Shown here: positions 22,566 through 33,909 of the stretch, in pieces
Numbering within the stretch: the first letter of the stretch is position 1
How the letters are laid out: every line of letters begins with the position of its first letter
Source of the DNA: Mytilus californianus
Lineage: Eukaryota > Mollusca > Bivalvia > Mytilida > Mytilidae
Assembly: GCF_021869535.1 (NCBI RefSeq)
Contig: NW_026262668.1
Span: 9,842,348-9,906,347 of the forward strand
Direction of reading: 5' to 3'
DNA length: 64,000 nt
Position numbers and translations under genes: made by a program
The notes under the pieces: model-generated
The model's database searches: none
What the model was told of the DNA's origin: nothing
Seen by the model: only the letters and a program-made list of their open reading frames with translations

Positions 22566-23471
22566 AGTGAAATCTGTGTTTTAAATTAATATTCCTATAG
22601 TAATGAACATAGAGATGTTCTCGCTCGGACACACATTCCATGAAAACATGCTTCTAATCAACATTTTTTTTTATTAATCTTATAAAAACGAATGACAGTT
22701 GATTCTGGAAATTTAGACGAAATTTAAAAGGCACCTTTTGTGTGTATTTCATAAGAGACATATAATACGGAATTATATGTCATTGGTTAAATGCAAAAAT
22801 ATGTCATATCAAAACAATGTTTTAATGAAAAGAATATTCTATAGAATAAAACGATTTACGGACACTGAGTGATATTCTTTGGCGTGAGGCGATGATTTCT
22901 ATTTATCTAGAACTTATGGCCATTGCAATTAAAAAGAAGAAGTTTGATATATTCCTCGATGTTTTAATCAAAACAATTGTAAATTACTACCGGTGTGTGG
23001 TTTGTGGGAATAGATTAGCAATTGTTTAAGTACTTATAATACCATGGAAATTAATATTATTTAGTTATGATTATTTTATCAAACTAGAGATCCGTTTGTC
23101 ATTTTTTTTTATTAAATGTGCTAGTTTTCCAAGGGACACCTGTGTTGACTACCCTCTCCAAAAAAAAAAATATTTAACAATGGCAAAGTCAATTCTTTTG
23201 TTTTTGGTACATGTATGTGAAAAACCTCCCCCCGAAATAAATCAGATTAAAAGTTAAAGTAGCAAGTGCACAACCTCCTGTCCCATCTACAAAAGAATCA
23301 TTGCAAGTTTCTGTGAATTCCGTCAATTCATTTTAAAGGAGTCGCGGTAATCTGTATTCATAAGCCTAGTTAGAGGGTCTAGTTGACAGAGGCCTAAGAC
23401 GTGTTTAGCGACAAAATGTGACGATATGTTAACAAAATAGGATATACAAACAAAATTATATTCATTAGCAC
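22566..23471. other. Unassigned spacer DNA
   Basis: AT-rich with homopolymer runs. I see no exon or repeat that I can support. Confidence 0.4.
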
Positions 23472-23476
23472 AAAAA

Positions 23477-23526
<50 letters not shown>
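23472..23526. repeat. Compound microsatellite (A)n(CA)n
   Basis: A run of about 21 A is followed by about 13 CA units. The open frames across it with long VCVCV runs are artefacts of the repeat. Confidence 0.9.
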
Positions 23527-24295
23527 AAAAACCCCAGCTTAGTACAAATAATTTTTCTTAAAATCAATATTCGCACTCAACGGACAGGCGATTGCAAAAA
23601 CAGCATCTTCTAATTGCGTATTGGATATGAACTATACTGCATTGGCCCTGTTATTCCTGATTGATAATTCCTTCAGTCTGTCACATAACCATATAAAAGT
23701 AACAAAGCAACAACTTCATTTTATTTTGGGTTATTTACGAAAGGACAAGTTAGAAATGAAAAAGTGAGATTTGTTTGAACAAGTATAAAGTTGATGTTTC
23801 AAACTCTTTCACTCCAAAAGCTTGGTTGGAGCAAGGAGGTTATATGAGAAGGAGACAGGACGAAAGACGCTAATTAGACATAAAATGTTACCGCCTTTTC
23901 TGTAAGTGGGTGTTAATTAGTTGAGATCGATTCGGAAGCAGAGGGAGACTTTGTCCTAATTACACATCCGAGTAAGAACGGAAGCACCCAAAGTGTTATA
24001 AACCGACCGAGATTTTACAAAATAAGGCTGAGATCATGGCTCAATTCTCGACAGTATATATATATATAGCCGTAATAATTTACAAGAAGTGAAGGTTTGG
24101 CCAGGATTCCAGACTATTAAAAAATACACACCGGATGTTTTCTGTTGACGTATTTCATTCATCATTTGATCATGGTCGACGATTTTTTTATAAGCGATAC
24201 CTAAGTGTTGGAGCTCGAATAAGAATTTGATCCAGAGATATTCTGCATCTGCAAGACAACGACTCAGTCGACCTGAATTGTTTCGTAAAGGATGT

Positions 24296-24320
24296 ATATA
24301 TATATATATATATATATATG
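24296..24320. repeat. (TA)n microsatellite
   Basis: About 12 TA units inside the 1.63-kb TIR element. Confidence 0.9.
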
Positions 24321-24966
24321 GAATTAAAAGTTAAAACATAAAATATTTATAAAAATGTGCAGGAAAAATGTGCGTAAATAAAAGAATAGACACGCTTTCC
24401 TATCGTGGTATATTTATTAACAAATTGACGTATTTTTTTTATATATATTACAACCGTGCATGGCATGAAAAGAGTATTGATTAAGAAGAAATCTACACAT
24501 GGTATGTATATTGTCGGGGAAGAAACATATATAGATAGGTACCAATCTACATGCCTTGCAATCCTAGTATTAATTTACAAAATGCATGTGTTAATTTTCT
24601 GACTTTTTCCCGTTTTATTAAGCCATTGAAGAACTGGTTTTAACAAAATCTTAATTAAACCCAGTGTACAACAAGGTATTGATTTGGCGTGGTCACATTG
24701 AGAATTTTCAAAAATTAAAATTGTTATCATATTTCTTTTATTTCTTTTATTTTTGTTTTTTGTTCCTTTGCTTTCAGTGAAAGCCCGTCAATTTAAAGAG
24801 AACCAAAATCAAAATATTGGAAAATAAGATGAACCGATGCAAAAACATTTAATTTTGCACAGAAACTATTTTAATGAGAGAAAAAAAAAAACTGTCATGT
24901 CCTGATGTCTACCCGGAGATAAACTGAAACTTTCTCGGATAAATTCCTCTGTATCAATAAAATTAA

Positions 24967-25220
24967 ATCGCTACGGTCGCAACCGGTCACTTTAACAAAG
25001 GAAACATCACATATATCTTTCGAGGATATAACCTACCATTTCCCATTCCCAGGAGCCAACATCGGAGGTGAAAATCTAAGCAGCTATGCCTATATCTACA
25101 GCCTAACGCAATGAGAAACAAACTTTTCGCTGGCTCTCGATACATTTCTCTTCGTCTCAATTACAAATATTCGCTCCGGTCGCAGCCGGTCACCGTAAAG
25201 AAAGTACCTCACATATTCCT
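24967..25220. repeat. Duplicated core about 203 bp apart inside the TIR element
   Basis: TCGCTACGGTCGCAACCGGT..CACATATATC at 24,967 recurs as TCGCTCCGGTCGCAGCCGGT..CACATATTCC at 25,170. The motif ACCGG..CGGT is itself partly palindromic and GC-rich against the surrounding DNA. Confidence 0.7.
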
Positions 25221-25471
25221 CTTTTTTCTATAATATTACCTACCAATTATCATAGGCAGCGTCATACATCATACAGGTGAAGAGAAAATCACACGGACTG
25301 TTCGCGGTAACAGCCTGGTACACCAGAGGACCGTATTAAGTGGGTGATAAACATGTCGGTTTCTTTATATTTTTTATCATTTTCCTCTGCTCGAATTGCT
25401 ATCCTGGGGATGCTAATTTTATATCAAGCAGAGTGTTCACTCTCCTTCTAATATAACCTCCTTGGTTGGAG

Positions 25472-26025
25472 TTTGTTGTCTGTGGTATAAATAAATTGAG
25501 GTCAAACATATCTGGAATATGATAGCCAATGACCAAACCATGTAATCCAGTTTGATTGGTTTTCAAAAACGGCTTTAGTTCGGAATTATCAAATAAGAAT
25601 ATATCTTAGAGTTTTGAACTATTTTCAAACTTGCTACACAAACAAGTAATCATGATTAATGTCAGTTAAATTTCTTCACATTTGAATTTCGACTTTAGCC
25701 AGAAAAATAACTTTTAATTTCAAAAACAGCACCTCAGAATTGAATATCCAGAGTGGTTGGGCTCCTATCTAGAATGTTGTAATGTTACCTTACGGGAGAG
25801 AGAGAGAGAGCATAATAGACAAATGAATATTTTGCATTGAACAACAGTTACATTAACAATCCATGACAGTTTCTATATCTTATACAACAAGACTTAGGTA
25901 AAACTATTCATCTTTATTTAACAATTATCTGATCTTGTATGTCAAACAGGCATTTAAGTTCACGATTGCATTTCTTTTTTTAAAGAAAGCAACTTGTTTG
26001 TGTAGTATTTAATACAACGTGCTAG
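25472..26025. other. Unassigned spacer with a short (GA)n run
   Basis: Contains (GA)8 at about 25,795-25,810. No gene seen. Confidence 0.45.
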
Positions 26026-26027
26026 TA

Positions 26028-26266
26028 GAGCATTTGCATTATTCACGTATTTGCTGGCGTATCCGTATCGACGTATCGTATAACACGTATATGAGGAAAG
26101 GATAAATTAAGTCAAGTTGGTCCCGATGAAGATATTTTATAATGCATTTGATTTTAATTTAGTTTTAATTGAGGTCGGGGCTAGATCATTAATTTTATAC
26201 AAATCTGCCCGATACGTATAAGTCGATCCGTGCACGTATCCAGATACGTGAATAATGAAAATGCTC
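26028..26266. mobile_element. 239-bp MITE with TA target site
   Basis: GAGCATTTGCATTATTCACG at the left returns as the reverse complement of CGTGAATAATGAAAATGCTC at the right with one mismatch in the first 20 bases. TA flanks both ends (26,026-26,027 and 26,267-26,268), as in Tc1/mariner-derived MITEs. The interior is rich in CGTATC/GATACG. Confidence 0.75.
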
Positions 26267-26268
26267 TA

Positions 26269-26955
26269 TTAGAGCTGTTGCAGAACTCACGTATCGAGGA
26301 CGTATCCGTATATGACGGAACGTATATGAAGTATTTGTGAATATGCTAAAATGAGTATTACATGTATTCGTAATATACACGATTTTGCATTCCCTTGTCT
26401 TTACATGAAGGAGTGAAGTTATGTAAAAATAAGACGTGCCACTCGATAAGTGTAGTAACTGTATTAAAGTAGTATTTCGTTGAACTTTTTCACGATTAAA
26501 GCGAAGTTTGAAAAATTTCTGAATAGGCCGTTTGAATTCTATATCACCTGTAATGAATTATCAAAAATCAGATTTTTAAACTACATTGCTTATTTTGCAT
26601 TTTATATCTGTCTTTGTTGTGTACGAACTATGACAATTAATCTCAGAATGTTTGCTTGAGTGTTTTAGTCGTCCGCTATTAGGTCTTATGCATAACATTT
26701 TTAACAAGGTAAATAACAGTAATTGAGAAAACGAGTTGACCGTGGCGGCAACTGTCCGATGTTCTATTCTTAATTCTAAACAGCATAATTTAAATATGAA
26801 TGGAGATTATCTTGGTCAAGGGTATTGCATTTGTATTTTAGTGAATGGTACTGCTAAGAACAAATGAATGGCTGTTGTGGTCAGACTGTTAAGTAAGAAA
26901 TCATAATAGAGACCTAATGAATAACTTCTTTAATGTAAAAGAATCCAAACGAGAA
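26269..26955. other. Unassigned spacer before block B
   Basis: The first 80 bases continue the ACGTAT-rich composition and may be part of a second related MITE. The remainder shows nothing I can assign. Confidence 0.4.
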
Positions 26956-26989
26956 AACTAAAGTGTATATAAAAGTGAAATTTATGAGA

Positions 26990-27045
26990 GAAAAAAAAAC
27001 GATCTTACATGTATGATCAACATGTTCTTCCCAACTTAAATATAT
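26990..27045 (-). mobile_element. LINE fragment, end separated by a later insertion
   Basis: GATCAACATGTTCTTCCCAA continues into CTTAAAT exactly as at 1,126-1,150 in block A, where the sequence goes straight on to TTCATCAATGTCAATTCC. In B that continuation is found only at 28,544. Confidence 0.65.
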
Positions 27046-28262
27046 TAATAAACTGCTTCACCGAGCGCAGCTGGATACGACCGCAGAGGTCAAACCCTGA
27101 ACAGTTGGGGCAAAAATGGACACAATATTTAAGCTTGATAAGGTCTGAATTTGGATTGTAATTAAATATTTGACACATTATAGGTTTCTGACACAGACTA
27201 AGTGTAATTTTTTTTACCCCCCCCCCCCCCCTCCAAATTTTCTTTTTGTAAAATGTGGTACAAATTAAGAGACATCCATACACTTAAACACAAGTTATTG
27301 TCTGAAAACAAGAAAAATGCCTTTTTGGCCCCTAATCCCTGAACGGTTGGGACCATCACCCCCAAAAACAATCCCAACCTTCCTTTTGTGGTATTGAACC
27401 TTTTGGTTAAATTTCATAGAGCTCCATACACTTAAACTTAAGTTATTGGTTGGAATCCAAATGTATGATTTGAATGTATATTCAATTGAAGATTTCTTGC
27501 TGTTGTGCAATACACTGTGCTGTTTTGCAATACTTAGTAAATCTGTTTTCAGGCTACATACAAAGAATTAGCAAAATAAATTGTGACCCCCCAATTTTTT
27601 TCTTTGGAAAATTGACAATTTCTTAAATCTTGAGGAAAAAAAATTGACCCCCCCCAATTTTTTTTTTAACCCCCTCTCCAAATAAAAAATAATATTTGAA
27701 GAGAATTTTCTTTTGCGGAAATAAAATTGACCCCCCCCAATTTTTTTTACCCCCTCCCCCCTGTTCCAAAAAAAAATTATTTTGAAGAAATTTTCTTCTT
27801 GTAAAATGTGGTACAAATTAAGAGACATCCATACACTTAAACACAAGTTATTGTCTGAAAACTAGAAAAATGCTTGTTTTAGACCCTTTTTGGCCCCTAA
27901 TTCCTGAACGGTTTGGGAAGTTACCTCCCAAATGAATCCCAACCTTGTACTTGTGGTATTGAACCTTGTGGTACAATTTCAGAGCAATCAAAATACTTGT
28001 ACACAAGTTATTGTCCTGAAACTAGAAAAATGCTTGTTTTGGCCTCTTTTTGGCCCCTTATTCCTAAACGGTTGGGACCATCACCCCCAAAAACAATCCC
28101 AACCTTCTTTTTTTGGTATTGAACCTTTTGGTTAAATATCTTAGAGATCCATACACTTAAACTTCAGTTATTGTCCGGAAACCAAATGTCTTCGGACGAC
28201 ACTGACGCCGACGACGACGAACGATACCAATATACGACCGCAAAATTTTTTTGCGGTCGTAT
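27046..28262 (+). repeat. Tandem-core repeat ending in a GCGGTCGTAT hairpin
   Basis: A monomer of about 170-190 bp (landmarks GGCCCCTAATTCCTGAACGG, TTGGGACCATCACCCCCAAA, GGTATTGAACCTTTTGG, CATACACTTAAACTTAAGTT) is present about three times, at 27,290, 27,800 and 27,990. Poly-C rich degenerate parts lie between them. The right end is a perfect hairpin, ATACGACCGCAAAA then TTTTGCGGTCGTAT (28,233-28,262). The left end carries a related GATACGACCGC at 27,074. Non-coding; structure as in Helentron-associated non-autonomous elements, by inference. Confidence 0.65.
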
Positions 28263-28263
28263 A

Positions 28264-28538
28264 AAAATAAGAAGATGTGGTATGATTGCCTCCACAAGAG
28301 ACCAAATGACACAGAAATTAACAACTATAGGTCACCGTACGCCCTTCAACAATGAGTAAAACCCACACCACATAGTCAGCTAAAAAAGGCCCCAAAATGA
28401 CAAATGTAAAACAATTCAAACGAGAAAACTAACGGCCTGATTTATGTTCAAAATAATGAACGAAAACCAAATGACATACAGCAACAATTGACAACCACTG
28501 AATTAAATGCTCCTGACTTGGGACAGGCACATACAGAA
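28264..28538 (-). repeat. PLE tail inserted into the LINE of block B
   Basis: AAAAATAAGAAGATGTGGTA, AGGTCACCGTACGCCCTTCA and GCTCCTGACTTGGGACAGGC match the tail at 9,535-9,850 closely. It is a 5'-truncated Penelope-like insertion. Block A lacks it. Confidence 0.75.
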
Positions 28539-28543
28539 TACAT

Positions 28544-29340
28544 GTTCATCGATGTCAATTCCAAGTGATTTGAAAGAATGAACATTCTCAACACAGGTTT
28601 CATTTATAGTAATAAATAATTTTGATAGTTGTGTTAGTCTTTGTTTCGAACTTAGTTGCATTCTCTTCATTTCCTGTACAGCATTCAAATCATTTTGCAA
28701 AGTACTGTTTACATTTGCAATGTTATAAAGTATCACCAGTCTATAAATCCATGTTGGATGATTTAACATGAAGTGGTAAATTGATTTGAATTCGAATAAC
28801 TACGAACCTAAAATACACACTTGAGGCACTCCATATTTTGCAAACTTTCTATCAGATCTATATTCGCGCATTAATTTTCTTGTGCTATCAGATATATATA
28901 AACTTATCCAAGTTATCATGTGTTCTCCGATATGATAAAGTCTGAGATTTTTTAAAAGTATATCATGGTTAATAAGATCAAAAGTCTGACAAAAATCCAA
29001 ATAACACGGTACCAACTATTTCTCCATTAACTAAATATGATAGCCTTTCATCAATTAGTTAGGTCAGAGTAGTTTTACATGAACGACCTCGTCTGAAACC
29101 TGACTCAGATATATGTAGTATTTTACTCTTTTTTTTCAAGAACTCATATAATAATGTGTTCATCCACCCTTTTAAAACATTAGAGAGTATTCAAAACATA
29201 TTTTGGACGATAACTGAATTTGATTCCCACTTATTGTATGCAAAAAGTGCTAACTGGTCAAGTTTTTCAGTACACAAAAAGTCTGAAAAAAATAAAATCC
29301 TAATTAGTTTTAACCGCACCCTTATTTTCTTTTTTCAGTA
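28544..29340 (-). mobile_element. Decayed LINE (reverse transcriptase remnant), copy in block B
   Basis: On the minus strand, in order: ILNVLKGWMNTLLYEFLKKK, SESGFRRGRSCKTTLT, LINHDILLKNLRLYHIGEHM, KYGVPQVCILGS (motif B region) and SFKSLGIDIDEH. These blocks are typical of Jockey/CR1-type elements. Stops and frameshifts break it, and the catalytic YADD segment is missing. It shares its position with 1,086-2,260. Confidence 0.8.
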
Positions 29341-29407
29341 ACTGTAGACCATGTTTGATGTAGTCTAGGATTTAACTTTTATTGTCAAATTGGGATAATA
29401 TTTTTTT

Positions 29408-29690
29408 CGTTTTAGAAGAAGAAAAAGAGAAGAAGAAGAAGATGAGATCAGAAACAGATATTAATATATCAACATTCTCTTCATTAAGTAGCCAAATAAT
29501 TTTTTGGCTAGGAATCAAGCGCATAAAGTTAGGACAGAGTGAGTTAATCATGGAGTACATGCAGTTTCTCCTAGTTAGATGATGTGCATGAAAATAAAAA
29601 TAAAAAATCACCAATTTCATTTGAGGTGCACCTGAGACATACTCTGTTTTGTCGAGAAATACCTTGATATCTACCTTGTTCAATTGTTGT
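29408..29690. other. Block B specific insert with purine-rich run
   Basis: Begins with a GAAGAAGAAAAAGAGAAG tract where block A has only a short TTTCATTTCATTTTGTA. The minus strand is open across most of it (QNKYIQQLNKVDIKVFLDKT and onward) but I recognise no family. Confidence 0.4.
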
Positions 29691-29695
29691 ATATA

Positions 29696-29701
29696 TTTAT
29701 T
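29696..29701 (-). terminator. Possible poly(A) signal for the second B-box gene
   Basis: AATAAA in gene orientation about 700 bases past the stop codon, in the same context as 2,355-2,360. Confidence 0.35.
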
Positions 29702-30401
29702 CTGTGAATAATTGGTGATGAGAGAGATTATTAGCCACAACTCGTGAAGCAACCAAAACTTAAAAAAAACCATCATAGTTGTATCATATTATGTACGTTT
29801 GGAAGTAATTGGTTTTTTACATGATTCATATCGAATATTTTGATCAAGCTAATTTTGTGAGAATACAATATTTTCTGGTTTCATTACTCCAGAAATCTTC
29901 TTTATATTGTCGACTTTCTGAGAGGTGAAATTTTGTCTAACCATAAATTCTCCAAATAACTAAAAATTTTGATCTTTCATGAATTGAAATTTAATGTTTC
30001 ACTAATGTGACTAAAACATTATACCATCCACTATAGTGCTCTTTTCCTGTGTCAAATTTTGAAAATATTACTAACAACTAGTCCGAAAAGCCTATTAATA
30101 TATATTTGTCAAGATATTTTAACTCGTCAAATTTTTGTTTTTAAAAGGTGTCATATTTAGACTTAAAATTTTGATTGTTTCCTTTCATATAAAATTGAAG
30201 GGTCATCTTCGGTATGGTTAAACTTGTCAGTATAAAGCTAAATCGAAAAAAGTTTCTAGCAACATTTTATAACCCCATATAACTTATACTAGAAAATAAA
30301 AATTTCATCAAATTACAAAACAACTATATTTTATCTAAATACTACTCATTTAACTAATTAATAGTTACCAGGCTTAACAATCAATGTCCCTTAGTCAGTG
30401 T

Positions 30402-32051
30402 TCATTGTGTTTTGTAAATATTGATAGTTTTACCATCGTCGTTTATAACTAATAGTTCGTTTTTTTCACAGTTGTAAGATAAACCGGTCGGTTGTTTGAT
30501 ACCATCGTCTGCTGTCAGGACAATGCCATGTTTCTGTCCATCATTAGATATTCTATGTATATTGTTTGATTCTTTTCCTGCTACATACACATCACCACGG
30601 TCATCTACAGTCACATCCCCAGCATCTTTCAGGTCACGACTGCTGTATATCTTACGTTCTTTTCCATCCGATGTTACGACGTATACTTTATCACTAAAAA
30701 CGGCAGTACAATAGACATCACCATATGTGTTGGCACATATATCCCAAGGATCAAATGTTGTATGTATTGTATTAAGAACTTTACCATTGATATCCACAAT
30801 GGTTAGAGTGTTTTCTTGATTTTGTACCCAGATCTTATCCTTTACACTGGTTATTCCTTTACAATATCCTCCAACTTTAATTTTCCTACCAGGCTTTAAT
30901 GTTGTCAGGTCAATGATCTGGATACCTTTATCACCTAAAGATACTAAAGCATGGTTGTTGTCATACAAGGTAATACATTGTGGTGAATAATCCAAATTAA
31001 TTACCTTGGGTTTGGATCCATCAAGTTTAGAAACATAAAGTTTATCATTCATGCACTGAACAAGGAGTAACTTATCACCAGGAATAAGACAACCTCTAAA
31101 AATACGCACTCCATCAGGTAATTTCGTGGTCTGGAAAGAATGTGTCAAAGACAATTTTTTGTTGTCTCTGACCAGAAACTGACATTGTTGATCAATATTT
31201 AGAACAGGCGTTGGTACTTGGACATTATCTACCGTTATTGTACCCAAGTCTGGGAATAATTTCTTTATGTTGAACTCTGACTCTGAAGGATGATATGCTA
31301 GTATAGGAACAGTTGCTGTTTGAATTTCTCTGATTTCTAATTCTTTCCCGTGGGTTTTTGCATCTAGAAATTTTACCACCTGGAATAAATGGATTTCTGA
31401 TGCATGCTGTTTTAGTGATTTCAGATCACTTTTCCATGTAGACAGCGAGTCAGTGCTGGACCGGGCGCTATCTTTAGTTCGAGCGACCATCTCAGTACAG
31501 TATTTATACTGAGAATTAATGTCTTTATGTATTTCTGCTTCTAACTTATCTAAATGAGCAACTATTTTCTGTTTGATTTCCGATACTCTTTTCTTGATAT
31601 TATTTCGACTTTTTGACAAATCTCCTAGTGTTGCCTCAGTTTGACTAAGTATGTTCTCTGTAACTTGCCTTAGATCGTCCATCCTTCTCTCTAAGTCAGA
31701 AATAGCTGTACCATCGTTCACACTTCTAGCAGCTTTTTCAATTGAAATGATAGACTTGCAATTCTGATGTGATACAGGTACACATGAATCGCAGATTACT
31801 TTGTCATGTTGACAACAGAACAGTACAATCTTTTGATCGGGGTGATTTTCGCAGTTTTTGGACAAGTTAAGAAGAGAAGAACTGAGTTGTTGTATCTCTT
31901 TCATTGGTACTACCTTGTGAGGTGGGGACATCTTTTCATGAACTCTGGCACATGCTTTACATACAAGTTCAGTACAGTCACTGCACCAGGATATGGCTTG
32001 AACGTCCTCGTTACCACGCTGACAACCAGCACAGAAGTTACTGTCCGCCAT
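30402..32051 (-). CDS. RING-less TRIM-like B-box / coiled-coil / NHL protein (copy B)
   Basis: Intact 549-codon frame, same length and architecture as 3,026-4,675. All zinc ligands of both B-boxes are kept (Cys7, Cys10, Cys23, Cys26, Cys31, Cys34, His38, His45; Cys67, His70, Cys79, His82, Cys87, Cys90, His95, Cys98). By hand count 108 of 549 residues differ, all substitutions. They cluster in the coiled coil (about 34 changes between 121 and 225) and in a few propeller loops, for example LLVQCMNDKLYV against LLGHNRDNELYV, and DPWDICANTYG against NTFEISANQDG. Stretches such as NVQVPTPVLNIDQQCQFLVR and LYVSKLDGSKPKVINLDYSP are identical. The pattern suggests a kept scaffold with changing recognition surfaces. 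The cellular role is not known. Probably cytoplasmic: no signal peptide or membrane segment. Confidence 0.9.
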   Translation of the reverse strand: MADSNFCAGCQRGNEDVQAISWCSDCTELVCKACARVHEKMSPPHKVVPMKEIQQLSSSLLNLSKNCENHPDQKIVLFCCQHDKVICDSCVPVSHQNCKSIISIEKAARSVNDGTAISDLERRMDDLRQVTENILSQTEATLGDLSKSRNNIKKRVSEIKQKIVAHLDKLEAEIHKDINSQYKYCTEMVARTKDSARSSTDSLSTWKSDLKSLKQHASEIHLFQVVKFLDAKTHGKELEIREIQTATVPILAYHPSESEFNIKKLFPDLGTITVDNVQVPTPVLNIDQQCQFLVRDNKKLSLTHSFQTTKLPDGVRIFRGCLIPGDKLLLVQCMNDKLYVSKLDGSKPKVINLDYSPQCITLYDNNHALVSLGDKGIQIIDLTTLKPGRKIKVGGYCKGITSVKDKIWVQNQENTLTIVDINGKVLNTIHTTFDPWDICANTYGDVYCTAVFSDKVYVVTSDGKERKIYSSRDLKDAGDVTVDDRGDVYVAGKESNNIHRISNDGQKHGIVLTADDGIKQPTGLSYNCEKNELLVINDDGKTINIYKTQ

Positions 32052-32075
32052 ACTGTAAGAATAGAAATATGCAGT
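32052..32075 (-). promoter_or_regulatory. Probable 3' splice site just upstream of the second B-box start codon
   Basis: TTTCTATTCTTACAG|T precedes ATG, as in copy A, with a clearer pyrimidine tract here. AG at 32,054-32,053. Confidence 0.55.
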
Positions 32076-32453
32076 ACAAGGATGATAATTATGGTAATCT
32101 TTGGCCTCAAATGGTCTATAAAGAATGTTCAGTTAAATGTAGACATTTATATCATTTCATCTTATGGCATTTGTGGAAATTAATAACTTTAGGTTTTTTT
32201 AAACGCGTTTTCACTCTGAAATGCATCATCTGTTTATCTTATAATGACCGAGTAATAACGAAAATATCTAAAAGTTGTATCTTCAAGAAGAACTGGTGAT
32301 TTGATAATGATATTAAATCTCAATATAACACAATTAGAGCTTACAAAAATCTCCACACTAAATCACACATTTGGATGATCGTTTGTGACATAAAAGGACA
32401 AGGTTCACCCATGCCAAAATTTCAAATGCATCATAAAATATATAACATCATAA

Positions 32454-32759
32454 ATGGGTCTATTTCAAACTCGTAATATTAGCCAGAACAAATATCTTTT
32501 TAGAGTACGTACATTATATACTCAAGAGTCTGAGTACATTCCGGTTATGTTGTCAAAATATAATGATTTTGTCCAATTTGAGGACCTAAAAGCTTCAGAA
32601 AAGGTTTTGCCGCCACCTAGGATCCCAAATAGTCTGCAGCCAAAATGTGCCAATATTGATATTAAATCCCTAGACAGAATACTTTTCTGGATCAAAGCTT
32701 GTGGCCAAAGTTATCAGTGCGAAAAACTTATAAATTTAGAACCATTGGACAAAATCTGA
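32454..32759 (+). CDS. Unrecognised 101-codon reading frame, block B only
   Basis: Open from ATG with GLFQTRNISQNKYLFRVRTL at the start, then VLPPPRIPNSLQPKCANIDI and a C-terminal FWIKACGQSYQCEKLINLEP. The composition looks protein-like (balanced charges, few Phe/Ile runs), unlike most open frames here. It lies between the end of the A/B match at about 32,410 and its resumption at 32,861, so it is either an insertion in B or DNA lost from A. No signal peptide. It may be an exon or a remnant of a mobile element. I do not recognise the family. Confidence 0.3.
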   Translation: MGLFQTRNISQNKYLFRVRTLYTQESEYIPVMLSKYNDFVQFEDLKASEKVLPPPRIPNSLQPKCANIDIKSLDRILFWIKACGQSYQCEKLINLEPLDKI

Positions 32760-32864
32760 CGTTATAATGTATTTACTTATACATTATCATTATACGTAAG
32801 GACAAGAGATATGGTGAACTTTCAAGTTGCTTCTCATTTAGTTTTTATCTTTATACTAAACGTT

Positions 32865-33620
32865 GATATCAAGAATGAGGAAGGGGAAAATGTTCTAAAA
32901 ACAAGCGGCTCGAAGGAGCCTGAATCGCTCCTATGGCATTTTCAAAAAAATGATACAATGCAATACGAATACTTCGGATAATTATGGCATGAAAATAACG
33001 GATTGGTAAAAAGTGTCATTCAAGGGAAAATATTCATATGAAAGGTCGTCTGACGATATCGTCGGGGTTGATTTATCTGTATTGTAGCTTCTTGACATTT
33101 TTGATGGTTACAGTGTCTCTCCAACTACTATGCATTCCGCAAAATCACAAGCATTGGTTAAAATCGTCTTTTATCTTTTTCCAATTTACAGTTTCACTAT
33201 ATCTATTAAAATTTTAACGATAATAACCAAAATTGCAAAACATTGGTAAAATATGTCATTTAAGGGCAACAACTCATATGCGTAGAAGTTGTTCGACAAT
33301 TTGGTCGAAATAGGCGGAAGGTAGATTTTGTTACTTTTTTAACATTTATGCCTCTCAGATTTTCTCTATTCATAACGGTTTTAAAGATAATGGACAATAC
33401 TTTCTTTTTACCCCCATGTTCTATTTTTAGCATTGGCAGCCATGTTGGTTGTCAGACGGGATCATCGGACACACTTTTTCAACAAGATTCATTAATAATT
33501 GCGATCTATTTTGGTTACAATTTGCTCTGTAGTTTCAGAGGAGAGTATTTTTGTAAAAGTTAACGGACGACGGCAGACGACGGACGCCAAGTGATGAGTA
33601 AAATTCAGATGGATCTTTGG
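32865..33620 (+). repeat. Dispersed non-autonomous repeat, block B copy
   Basis: The counterpart of 12,107-12,870, better preserved. It starts ACAAGCGGCTCGAAGGAGCC, with a small hairpin GGCTCGAAGGAGCC, and ends TTAACGGACGACGGCAGACG..CCAAGTGATGAGTA. Known full copies of this bivalve family end in a hairpin after GTGATGAG; here it is lost. Confidence 0.6.
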
Positions 33621-33909
33621 ACCAAATCAGCTTATAAGAAAAAGAATACCGAATACATAAAATGTTGAAAATATAAAGTCTAAGGTTAAGGACAGACATA
33701 CAATTAATAATGAGGAGGATTTTTGCATGAGAGATTAGTATGTTAAGAGATCACGGGACTTCGTAAAAAAAAAAAATACACAAGCACATCCGCATAACTC
33801 GTTAAACTTCTGAAACAGTATAATATTTGTATATTTCAGTTTTATAAGTATGCACATTATTGTGATTTACATCTGATCATTGTATTTCCTCGTGAAAATG
33901 AAAACAACA

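Larger units (their letters stand above)
23832..25464. mobile_element. 1.63-kb non-autonomous TIR element
   Basis: The left end CAAGGAGGTTATATGAGAAG and the right end, read backwards, CAAGGAGGTTATATTAGAAG are inverted repeats. CTTGGTTGGAG stands at both edges (23,821-23,831 and 25,461-25,471). Because CTTG overlaps the TIR end, the target-site duplication is 7 to 11 bp. No long reading frame lies inside. Interior features are a (TA)n run and a duplicated 50-bp core (24,967 and 25,170). TSD length would fit hAT- or Mutator-like elements, but the TIR does not tell which. Confidence 0.75.

Noticed and set aside
23323-23576. Open frames with long Val-Cys and Phe runs
   Set aside because: Direct translation of the (A)n(CA)n microsatellite.
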